Shown piece by piece: positions 1 to 6,477 of a stretch of DNA of 14,084 bases. Position numbers and translations under genes: made by a program. The stretch is from an uncultured Rhodanobacteraceae bacterium. GTDB lineage: Bacteria > Pseudomonadota > Gammaproteobacteria > Xanthomonadales > Rhodanobacteraceae. The notes below the pieces were generated by a model. The model did not search any database. It was not told the origin of the DNA and saw nothing but the letters and a program-made list of their open reading frames with translations. The stretch's first letter is position 1. Each line of letters opens with the position of its first letter. The stretch is taken from positions 1 through 14,084 of the forward strand of contig CALFNI010000676.1 of the NCBI GenBank assembly GCA_937902695.1. Reading direction: 5' to 3'.

Positions 1-1157
1 AGCACCTGGTTCAGCGCGATCTCGTTCGGCACGCGATAGCCGGCGTCGCGGAATGCCTCGCCGAAGCGCCGCGCCTGCCGGCAGTTGCGCTCGATGAGCT
101 CGGCGACGCCTTCGCGGCCGAGCGCCCGCAACGCCGCCCACACCTCGATGCCGCGCGCGCGGCGCGACAATTCCGGCGTGTAGTCGGCGGGATTGCGAAA
201 CGGCGAGACGCTCGGCAGGTATTCCGCCGTCACCGCCATCGCGGCGCGCAGCGCCTCCGCGTCACGCGAAAACGCAAGGCCGCAGTCGTACGGCACGTTG
301 AGCCACTTGTGCGCATCGGTCGCCCACGAATCGGCTTTTTCGACGCCGCGCGTCATCGTCGCGAGCGCGGGCGACGCGGCCGCCCAGAGGCCGAATGCGC
401 CATCGACGTGCACCCACGCGCCGCTGCCCGCGACGCGATCGCAGATCTCGCCGACCGGATCGATCGCGCCGGTGTTGACGTTGCCGGCCTGCGTGCAGAC
501 GATCGCCGGCGTCGCGATGCGCGGCAAGGCGTCGGCGCGCATGCGGCCTTGTCCGTCCACCGGCACGCGTACGACGCGGTTGCGCCCGAGGCCGAGCAGG
601 CCGAGCGATTTGACCAGGCTCGGATGCACTTCCGCGCCGACGATCACCTGGATCGGCGGCGCGCCGAACAGGCCGTCGGCTTCGACGTTCCAGCCGGCGC
701 GCTCGAGCACGACATGGCGCGCGGCGGCGAGCGCGGCGAAGTTCGCGACCGTGGCGCCGGTCACGAACGCGCCGCCGGTTTCGGCCGGAAGGCCGAGCAG
801 TTCGACGAGCCAGCGCAGCGCGATCTGCTCGATACGCGCGGTCGAAGGCGTCGCGTTGTAGAACGCCGAGTTCTGATCCCACGCACCGGCGATCCAGTTC
901 GCCGCGAGCGTCACCGGCAGCGCACCGCCGATGACGAAGCCGAAGAAGCGGGGCCCGGCCATCGCCATCGTCGCCGGCGAGCCGAACGCATCGAGCTCGG
1001 CGATCACGCGCAGCGGATCGCTCCCCGCCGCCGGCATCGGCACGTCGAGCGCTTCGAGCGCGGCGGTCGCAACGGCATCCGGCGCGACCTTGCGCGTATC
1101 GAGCCCGTCGAGATACGACGCCGCGCGTGTCGCGGCATCGCGCAATAATTCGTTCAT
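1..1157 (-). CDS. PLP-dependent group II decarboxylase, 3' end cut by window edge
   Basis: This is a fold-type I pyridoxal-phosphate enzyme of the group II decarboxylase family (aromatic amino acid, glutamate and related decarboxylases). It probably acts in the cytoplasm on an amino acid that cannot be named from sequence. Reading the minus strand from the ATG at 1157 gives 385 uninterrupted codons. Visible family marks are TGATVAN (residues 133-139, phosphate-binding region), EVHPS with H178 over the cofactor ring, NVNTG (226-230), HVDGAFG with D252 for the pyridine nitrogen, and DAHKWLN with K284 as the Schiff-base lysine. The start is supported by GAGG six bases upstream. It begins 16 nt after rsmI stops, so the two are probably cotranscribed. 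The missing C-terminal part, perhaps 70-100 residues by family length, lies outside the window. The family assignment is firm and the substrate is unknown. Confidence 0.88.
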   Translation of the reverse strand, partial: MNELLRDAATRAASYLDGLDTRKVAPDAVATAALEALDVPMPAAGSDPLRVIAELDAFGSPATMAMAGPRFFGFVIGGALPVTLAANWIAGAWDQNSAFYNATPSTARIEQIALRWLVELLGLPAETGGAFVTGATVANFAALAAARHVVLERAGWNVEADGLFGAPPIQVIVGAEVHPSLVKSLGLLGLGRNRVVRVPVDGQGRMRADALPRIATPAIVCTQAGNVNTGAIDPVGEICDRVAGSGAWVHVDGAFGLWAAASPALATMTRGVEKADSWATDAHKWLNVPYDCGLAFSRDAEALRAAMAVTAEYLPSVSPFRNPADYTPELSRRARGIEVWAALRALGREGVAELIERNCRQARRFGEAFRDAGYRVPNEIALNQV

Positions 1158-1173
1158 CGCGAACCTCGCGCGG

Positions 1174-1998
1174 TCACTCGACATGATACAGCGCCTTGCG
1201 CGCCGCACCGGTGATCGCGGCGGCGAGTTTCGCGGCTTTGGCCGGCGGCAATTCCTCGCGCAGCAATGCGAAGACGCGCCGGCCTTCGGCGAGCTGCGCA
1301 TCGGCATCGGCGTCGGCCGCGCCGCCGATCAGCAGCACGAACTCGCCGCGCTGCTGGTTGGGATCCGCGCCGACGCGCGCGGCGATCTCGCCGAGCGTTC
1401 CCGCGATCACCGTTTCGAACAGCTTCGTCAGCTCGCGCGCCAGCACGCCCTCGCGCGCGGCGCCGAACACCGTGATCGCGTCGGCGAGCGAATCGACGAT
1501 GCGATGGCTCGATTCGTACACGATCAGCGTGCGCGTCTCGCCGGCGAGCGCCTGCATGCGCTCGCGCCGCGCGCCCGATTTCGCGGGCAGGAAGCCCTCG
1601 AACACGAACCGGTCGCTCGGCAGCCCGGCGACCGACAGCGCGGCAATCGCAGCGCACGGTCCCGGCACCGGCGAAACGATGCCGCCGGCCTCGCGCACGG
1701 CCCGCACGAGCCGGTAGCCCGGATCGCTGACGAGCGGCGTGCCGGCGTCGGAAATCAGCGCGACGTCGCTCCCGGCGAGAATCGCCTCGACGATGCGCGC
1801 GCTCTGTTCGCGCTCGTTGTACTCGTGCAGCGCCAGCATTCTTGCCGCGCTGCCGACGCGCGCGAGCAGCGGCGCGCTGTGGCGCGTGTCCTCGGCCGCG
1901 ATCAGCGCGACCGCGCGCAGCGCCTCGGCCGCGCGCGGCGAGAGATCGTCGAGGTTGCCGATCGGCGTCGCGATGACCCAGAGCCGGCCCGCGGCCAT
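1174..1998 (-). CDS. rsmI: 16S rRNA (cytidine(1402)-2'-O)-methyltransferase RsmI
   Basis: RsmI uses S-adenosylmethionine to methylate the ribose of C1402 in 16S rRNA, near the decoding centre. The 274-residue product shows the SAM-dependent tetrapyrrole-methylase-like fold: ATPIGNLDDLS near the N-terminus (residues 10-20), AEDTRHS, HEYNE, ISDAGTPLVSDPGYRLVRA, PVPGPCAA, FEGFLPAK, VYESSHRI and RELTKLFE in the usual order. The ATG at 1998 is preferred because GGAGG (2008 to 2004) lies five bases upstream; an in-frame ATG at 2010 overlaps that site and would add only four residues. The reading frame stays open far upstream, antisense to lpoA, but this is a high-GC artefact. The gene is divergent from lpoA, as in E. 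coli (yraL/yraM), and is followed closely by the PLP decarboxylase. Confidence 0.97.
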   Translation of the reverse strand: MAAGRLWVIATPIGNLDDLSPRAAEALRAVALIAAEDTRHSAPLLARVGSAARMLALHEYNEREQSARIVEAILAGSDVALISDAGTPLVSDPGYRLVRAVREAGGIVSPVPGPCAAIAALSVAGLPSDRFVFEGFLPAKSGARRERMQALAGETRTLIVYESSHRIVDSLADAITVFGAAREGVLARELTKLFETVIAGTLGEIAARVGADPNQQRGEFVLLIGGAADADADAQLAEGRRVFALLREELPPAKAAKLAAAITGAARKALYHVE

Positions 1999-2070
1999 GT
2001 CGTCCTCCATTCGTCTGAACGAGCATAGCGGAAGCGCGCCGGCACCGACGGCGCGGCGCGGGCGATCCGC

Positions 2071-2076
2071 TATCAT
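2071..2076 (+). promoter_or_regulatory. possible -10 element for the lpoA operon
   Basis: TATCAT is the only TATAAT-like hexamer on the plus strand in the 99-nt divergent region. Transcription starting about seven bases downstream would leave a leader of roughly 25 nt before the GTG at 2110. No -35 hexamer resembling TTGACA is visible at the expected distance. On the opposite strand TATGCT (2027 to 2022) could serve rsmI. Both calls rest on hexamer similarity and position only. Confidence 0.3.
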
Positions 2077-2109
2077 GCGGACTGGGTCGGTCCCGTGGAG
2101 AATGCGCTC

Positions 2110-3879
2110 GTGCACGCCGCGTTTCGACAAGGACGTTTTGCCGCGACCGCGCTGCTCGCGCTTGCGCTCGCCGCATGCGCGACGATGCCGGAAGAGGAAG
2201 CGACGCCATCCGCGGACGCCGTTCGCGCCGAGCAGCTCTTCAGGCAGGGCGACATGGATCAGGCCGCCGCGGCGTTCCGCGCGCTGGCCGATGCGAGCGG
2301 CGGCGACGCGTCCGCGCACTATCGCCTGCGCGAAGCCGAAGCGGAGCGTGAAGCCGGCGATCTCGACGGCGCGGCGCAGACGCTCGGCGACGTCAAGCGG
2401 CGGCGCCTGCACGGCATCGAGCAGGTTCGGCTCGACGTCCTCGACGCGGAAATCGCGCTCAAGCACGACGATCCGGCGAAAGCGCAGGCGCTCCTCGCGA
2501 TGCCGCTCGGCGATCTTTCGCCGAACCTGCGCGCGCGCGCGCTCGAGCTTCGCGCGCGCGCCGAAGTCGGCGTCGGCGATCGCTATGCGGCGGCGCGCAC
2601 GCGGGCCGAGCTCGACCGTTATCTCGAAGGTGCCGACCGCGACGCGAACCGCAAGGAAATCGTCGGGACGCTGGCAGCGCTCGGTCCCGATGCGCTGAAG
2701 ACGCGCGCCGAAACGCTGCGCCCCGACGACGCGCTGCGCCCGTGGATTGAGCAGGCGCTGCGCTCGAACGGCATCGCGCTCGCGCGCACGCTGCCGCGGC
2801 CGAACCGGCCGGTCGGCACCGTCGAGGCGGGGCCGAACGGGGCCAGCGAAGGCTACGTGGCGCCCCGGCATGTCGCGCTGCTGCTGCCGCTCGGCTCGCT
2901 CACGGCGGTCTCGCAGTCGATCCGAGACGGATTCCTCGCGGCGTATTTCGCGACCGACGACGCCGTGCGCCCCGACGTGCGCATCTACGATTCGGGAAAG
3001 ACGCCGGCCGACGCCGTCGCCGCGTACACGCAGGCCGTCGCCGACGGCGCGGACCACGTCGTCGGTCCGCTGCAGCGCGAAGCGGTCGGCGAGCTGTTCC
3101 ATCAGACATTGACCGCGCCGGTACTCGCGCTCAACCATCCCGACACCGGCGAAGTGCCGCCCCCCGGCAGCGCCGAGTTCGGGCTCCTGCCCGATGCGGA
3201 GGGCGCGCAGGTCGCCGAGCACATGCACGAGCGCGGCATCGCCCGCGCGGTCGTCCTCATCGCCGACACCGACTGGGCGCAACGCGCCGCGCTCGCGTTC
3301 GGCGCGCAGTTCGAGGCGAGCGGCGGCCAGATCGTCGGACAGGCAGAGCTTCGCGAGAGCGAGGTCAACTTCAAGGCCGCGATCCAGCAAGCGACGAAGG
3401 GCCTGGGCGATCCGGCCGATGCCGGCGTCTTCATCAGCATGCGCCCGCAGCAGGCGCGCCTGCTGTTGCCGCAGCTCAAGATCGCGGCGATCTCCGCGCC
3501 GGTGTTCGCCACCTCGCACGTGTATGGCGGCGACCCGAACCCGGGCCTCGACCGCGATCTCGACGGCGTCGAGTTCTGCGATGCGCCGTGGCTGTTCGGC
3601 CCGGTACCCGGCCGTCCCGATCGTGCCGTCATCGGCAGACAGATCGCCAGCGCGAACGGCGTCGGTGCGCGGCTCTTCGCGTTCGGCATGGATGCCTATG
3701 CGCTGCTGCCGTACCTCGGCTGGCTGCTCGCGCATCCCGATGCGTATCTTACCGGTGCGACCGGCGACCTCACGGCCGACAGCTTCGGTCGCGTGCACCG
3801 CACGATCGCCTGGGCGCGCTTCGACGCCGGCGTGGCCCGCCCGGTCGAGGGCGCGCTCGCCGCGACGCCGACGCAATGA
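2110..3879 (+). CDS. lpoA: LpoA-like penicillin-binding protein activator lipoprotein
   Basis: LpoA is an outer-membrane lipoprotein that reaches through the periplasm to stimulate the peptidoglycan synthase PBP1A. The product is 589 residues from the GTG at 2110. It has a basic, hydrophobic signal sequence and the lipobox LALAAC, with C23 as the lipidated cysteine. Residues about 30-250 are helical and Ala/Arg/Glu-rich, matching the TPR-like N-terminal domain. From about residue 253 (HVALLLPLGSLT) to the end it has a type I periplasmic-binding-protein fold, including VVGPLQREAV, ALNHPD and VFATSHVYGG. The GTG at 2110 is favoured because GGAG (2097-2100) sits nine bases upstream; an in-frame GTG at 2095 adds five residues and lacks a clear ribosome site. 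It heads a plus-strand cluster with yraN and dolP, the order known from E. coli. Confidence 0.93.
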   Translation: MHAAFRQGRFAATALLALALAACATMPEEEATPSADAVRAEQLFRQGDMDQAAAAFRALADASGGDASAHYRLREAEAEREAGDLDGAAQTLGDVKRRRLHGIEQVRLDVLDAEIALKHDDPAKAQALLAMPLGDLSPNLRARALELRARAEVGVGDRYAAARTRAELDRYLEGADRDANRKEIVGTLAALGPDALKTRAETLRPDDALRPWIEQALRSNGIALARTLPRPNRPVGTVEAGPNGASEGYVAPRHVALLLPLGSLTAVSQSIRDGFLAAYFATDDAVRPDVRIYDSGKTPADAVAAYTQAVADGADHVVGPLQREAVGELFHQTLTAPVLALNHPDTGEVPPPGSAEFGLLPDAEGAQVAEHMHERGIARAVVLIADTDWAQRAALAFGAQFEASGGQIVGQAELRESEVNFKAAIQQATKGLGDPADAGVFISMRPQQARLLLPQLKIAAISAPVFATSHVYGGDPNPGLDRDLDGVEFCDAPWLFGPVPGRPDRAVIGRQIASANGVGARLFAFGMDAYALLPYLGWLLAHPDAYLTGATGDLTADSFGRVHRTIAWARFDAGVARPVEGALAATPTQ

Positions 3880-3892
3880 TCGTGCGGAGCCC

Positions 3893-4276
3893 ATGCTGCT
3901 GACGCGTACCGCGACGAACCGCCGCGCGGACGGCAAGCGCCACGAGGACTTCGCGCTCGCGCATCTCGAAGGCGCGGGGCTCGCGCTCGTCGCCCGGAAC
4001 TACAATTGCCGCTACGGTGAGATCGACCTCGTCATGCGCGAGCGCGACGTCGTCGTCTTCGTCGAAGTGCGCTATCGCAGCGCAAGCCGCTTCGGCGACG
4101 GCATCGATTCCGTCGGCGCCGCCAAGCGCGCAAGGCTCGTACGCGCCGCGAGCGCGTTTCTCGCCGAACATCCGCGCCTCGCCGGCGCCGCGTGCCGATT
4201 CGACGTGCTCGCGATCGGCGCCGGCGAGGAGGCCCCGTCGATCGACTGGCGGCGCAACGCATTCGACGCCTGCTGA
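3893..4276 (+). CDS. yraN: YraN family (UPF0102) nuclease-fold protein
   Basis: This is a 127-residue member of the YraN/UPF0102 family, whose fold resembles Holliday-junction-resolvase-type restriction endonucleases. Its cellular role is not settled. Visible marks are an N-terminal DGKRHEDFALAHLEGAGL helix, RNYNCRYGEIDLV with the putative metal-binding GEID at residues 42-45, and VVVFVEVRYR with EVR at 58-60 where many relatives have EVK. The length is typical. The ATG at 3893 follows GGAG (3886-3889) with only three bases between, a tight spacing. No better in-frame start is seen after the lpoA stop, which ends 13 bases upstream. It probably shares a transcript with lpoA and with the BON lipoprotein that begins eight bases after its stop. 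Confidence 0.93.
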   Translation: MLLTRTATNRRADGKRHEDFALAHLEGAGLALVARNYNCRYGEIDLVMRERDVVVFVEVRYRSASRFGDGIDSVGAAKRARLVRAASAFLAEHPRLAGAACRFDVLAIGAGEEAPSIDWRRNAFDAC

Positions 4277-4284
4277 GAGGTTCC

Positions 4285-4869
4285 ATGTCACGCACGAAAG
4301 CACTCGCATGCCTCATCGCCCTCGCGCCGCTGCTCGGCGGCTGCGCGGCCGCCGTCGTCGGCGGTGCCGCGCTCGCCGGCGGCGCCGCGCACGATCGCCG
4401 CGATACGAGCACGTATTTCGACGACAAGCGCATCGACCTCGCCGTCCACGATGCGATCAACAAGGACAAGGAGCTCGCGCTCAAGAACAACGTCACGATC
4501 GTCGTCTACAACGGCGTGATCCTGCTGATCGGCGAAGTGCGCACGCCGGAGCTGAAGGCGCGTGCCGAGAAGATCGTGAGCGGCTACGAGGGCACCAAGA
4601 AGGTCGTCAACGAGCTCGAAGTGACCGAGCCGCAGGATTTCTGGACGCGCCGCGCCGACGGCGCACTCACCGCGCGCGTCAAGACGGCGCTGCTCGACAT
4701 CACCAGCATCGAGGGCTTCGATCCGCTGCGCGTCAACGTGACGACGGCACATCGCATCGTGTACCTGATGGGCATGGTCAGCCACGCGGAGGCGGATGCG
4801 GTCGTCGAGGTGGCGCGCGATGTCGATGGCGTCGAGAAGGTCGTGAAGGTTTTCGAGTACACGGATTGA
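4285..4869 (+). CDS. dolP: DolP-like double BON-domain outer-membrane lipoprotein
   Basis: The protein is 194 residues with a signal sequence ending in lipobox LLGGC (C20). The residues after the cysteine are alanines, not aspartate, so outer-membrane sorting is expected. Two BON domains follow, at about 47-116 (KRIDLAVHDAINKD, then VVYNGVILLIGEV) and about 125-192 (GALTARVKTALLD, then RIVYLMGMV and DGVEKVVKVFEY). BON domains bind anionic phospholipid. In E. coli the same arrangement is DolP (YraP), which supports outer-membrane integrity and the BAM assembly machine. The length of E. coli DolP (191) and its place beside yraN agree. The ATG at 4285 is preceded by GAGAGG four bases upstream. 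The gap to yraN is eight bases, so it is very probably in the same operon. Family is certain; strict DolP orthology is likely. Confidence 0.88.
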   Translation: MSRTKALACLIALAPLLGGCAAAVVGGAALAGGAAHDRRDTSTYFDDKRIDLAVHDAINKDKELALKNNVTIVVYNGVILLIGEVRTPELKARAEKIVSGYEGTKKVVNELEVTEPQDFWTRRADGALTARVKTALLDITSIEGFDPLRVNVTTAHRIVYLMGMVSHAEADAVVEVARDVDGVEKVVKVFEYTD

Positions 4870-4873
4870 TGTT

Positions 4874-4977
4874 CCTTCTCCCGCTTGCCGGGGAAGGTGC
4901 CGGAGGCGGATAAGGGCAAGCGGGCGCGGCGAACCACGCGTGCCCTCACCCTGCCCTCTCCTGCAAGCGGGAGAGGG
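4874..4977. repeat. paired inverted REP-like hairpins between dolP and the FAD oxidase
   Basis: Two related hairpins face each other here. The left one pairs 4874-4881 with 4890-4897 (eight pairs including one T-G). The right one pairs 4954-4961 with 4970-4977 (eight perfect pairs). The right copy read on the minus strand matches the left one closely around a shared TCCCGCTTGC core. Between them AGGGCA at 4913-4918 is matched by TGCCCT at 4941-4946, so the whole unit is roughly palindromic. Elements with this core and an adjoining CCCTCACCCT are scattered between genes in many GC-rich proteobacteria, from general recollection. The absence of a T-run after either stem argues against a classical rho-independent terminator, though the left hairpin begins five bases after the dolP stop and could protect the mRNA end. 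Confidence 0.75.
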
Positions 4978-4999
4978 GAAAAGCGCGGAGAATCGGGGC

Positions 5000-6367
5000 A
5001 TGAACGCCGAACTTTCCGATTGCCTCCGCACGATCTTTCCCGGCGCGCTCGAAACCGACGCGGCCACGCGCGCCGTCTACGGCTACGACAACTCGCGCCG
5101 CGAGGCGATGCCGGACGCCGTCGTGTTCCCGTCGACGCACGAACAGGTCGTCTCGCTGGTCCGCGCCTGCCGCGCGCATCAGACGCCGCTGGTCGCGCGC
5201 GGCCGGGGCACCAACACGACGGGCGCCAGCGTGCCGGTCGAAGGCGGCATCGTCGCCTCGTTCGAGCGCATGAACCGCATCCTCGCGATCGATCCGGCGA
5301 ACCGGCTCGCGGTCGTCGAACCCGGCGCGCTGAACGCCGATCTGCAGGCCGCGCTCCGCCCGCACGGCCTGTTCTGGCCGCCCGATCCGACTTCGGCGCC
5401 CTATTGCACGATCGGCGGCAATCTCGCCTGCAACGCGGGCGGGCCGCGCGCCGTGAAATACGGCGCGACACGCGACAACGTGCTCGCGCTTCGCGCCGTC
5501 GCGGGCACCGGCGAGGATTTCCGCTGCGGCACGCCGACGACGAAGGGCGCAGCGGGCTACGATCTCACCCGGTTGCTGATCGGCTCGGAAGGCACGCTCG
5601 CCGTCGTCACCGAAGCGACGCTGAAGCTGACACCGCTGCCGCGCGCGACACGTACGCTGCGCGCGACCTACACGAACATCGAGGCGGCCGCGGCCGCGGT
5701 CGCGCGCATCATGGCGCAGCCCTCGACGCCGTCGGCGCTGGAGTTTCTCGATAGCGAATCGTTGCGGCTCGCGCGCGCACGCGGCGGCGACGCCGTGCCC
5801 GATGCGGGCGCGCTGCTGCTGATCGAAGCCGACGGCGACGAAAACGCGCTCGGCGCCGCAGTCGACGCGATCTCGACGGCCGCGCGCGGCGAAGGCCTGA
5901 TCGCTCTCACGGGCGCCTCGACGGCCGACGACGTCGCGGCACTCTGGGCCGCGCGGCGCGCGCTGTCGCCGGCGCTGCGCACGCTGTCGCCGAAGAAGAT
6001 CAACGAGGATGTCGTCGTGCCCGTCTCGCGCATTCCGGCACTCGTCGCCGCGATGCGCGACCTGTCGCAACGATACGCGCTGCCGATCGTCTGCTTCGGC
6101 CACGCCGGCAACGGCAACGTGCACGTGAATCTCTTGCCGCGCGACGAAGCCGAGCTCGCGCGCGCGGAGGAATGCCTGCGCGAAGTGTTCGCGGTCGTGA
6201 TCCGCCTCGACGGCACGCTCTCGGGCGAGCATGGCATCGGCCTTGCGAAGCGCGACTTCATGGCGCTCGCGGTCGATGCGTCCGCGCTCGCGCTGATGCG
6301 GCGCGTCAAGTCGGCGTTCGACCCGGACGGCATCCTCAATCCCGGCAAGCTGCTGCCGCCGCCGTAA
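5000..6367 (+). CDS. GlcD-type FAD-linked oxidase / D-2-hydroxyacid dehydrogenase
   Basis: This 455-residue protein belongs to the FAD-linked oxidase family with a PCMH-type FAD domain (GlcD, D-lactate and other D-2-hydroxyacid dehydrogenases). It oxidises a 2-hydroxyacid to the 2-oxoacid through bound FAD. The FAD domain spans about residues 35-220, with VARGRGTNTTGASVP (66-80), DPTSAPYCTIGGNLACNAGG (129-148) and LIGSEGTLAVVTE. The C-terminal substrate domain has CFGHAGNGNVHVNLL from about residue 365, GEHGIGLAKRDF from about 409, and the closing FDPDGILNPGKLLP. The histidines of HAGNGNVH and GEHG are the usual metal and substrate ligands. The ATG at 5000 is chosen because in-frame codons upstream (to 4940) lie inside the hairpin repeat; GGAG at 4987-4990 is nine bases away. 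No GlcE or GlcF partner is adjacent, so it is probably a single-subunit enzyme. The substrate is unknown. Confidence 0.9.
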   Translation: MNAELSDCLRTIFPGALETDAATRAVYGYDNSRREAMPDAVVFPSTHEQVVSLVRACRAHQTPLVARGRGTNTTGASVPVEGGIVASFERMNRILAIDPANRLAVVEPGALNADLQAALRPHGLFWPPDPTSAPYCTIGGNLACNAGGPRAVKYGATRDNVLALRAVAGTGEDFRCGTPTTKGAAGYDLTRLLIGSEGTLAVVTEATLKLTPLPRATRTLRATYTNIEAAAAAVARIMAQPSTPSALEFLDSESLRLARARGGDAVPDAGALLLIEADGDENALGAAVDAISTAARGEGLIALTGASTADDVAALWAARRALSPALRTLSPKKINEDVVVPVSRIPALVAAMRDLSQRYALPIVCFGHAGNGNVHVNLLPRDEAELARAEECLREVFAVVIRLDGTLSGEHGIGLAKRDFMALAVDASALALMRRVKSAFDPDGILNPGKLLPPP

Positions 6368-6388
6368 ATGCGATAGCGACGCCACGCG

Positions 6389-6423
6389 CGCCGGAGTAAG
6401 CTCCCGCGCGGGGTGCTCCGGCG
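6389..6423 (+). terminator. stem-loop after the FAD oxidase, possible terminator
   Basis: An 8-nt perfect inverted repeat, CGCCGGAG (6389-6396) with CTCCGGCG (6416-6423), encloses 19 nt that itself contains a CCCGCGCGGG palindrome. It begins 21 bases after the oxidase stop. No T-run follows, so a rho-independent terminator is doubtful. An RNA structure separating the oxidase from the secreted-protein gene is the best reading. Confidence 0.4.
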
Positions 6424-6438
6424 GTCGAACAACAAGCA

Positions 6439-6457
6439 TCGAAGCGGAAGACTTCGA
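6439..6457 (+). promoter_or_regulatory. dyad in the leader of the secreted-protein gene
   Basis: TCGAAG (6439-6444) and CTTCGA (6452-6457) form a perfect 6-bp dyad with a 7-nt spacer. It ends nine bases before the ribosome-binding GGGAG (6466-6470) of the gene starting at 6478. It could be an operator half-site pair or a small leader hairpin. A 6-bp dyad is expected by chance fairly often, so the call is weak. Confidence 0.25.
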
Positions 6458-6477
6458 CGACGAACGGGAGTCACGAC

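Noticed and set aside
193..2028. Several plus-strand open frames opposite the decarboxylase and rsmI
   Set aside because: They translate to Arg/Ala/Pro-rich sequence without domains, while the minus strand gives clear PLP-enzyme and RsmI motifs across the same bases.
1999..3936. Very long minus-strand open frame continuous with rsmI and antisense to all of lpoA
   Set aside because: The frame lacks stops only because codons are GC-rich. The translated part is Arg/Ala-rich low-complexity sequence, whereas the plus strand encodes a recognisable LpoA. The rsmI start is fixed by a ribosome site at 2008-2004.
4940..4999. N-terminal extension of the FAD oxidase starting at 4940
   Set aside because: The extra 20 codons are translated from the hairpin repeat and have no counterpart in the family; ATG 5000 gives a normal N-terminus.
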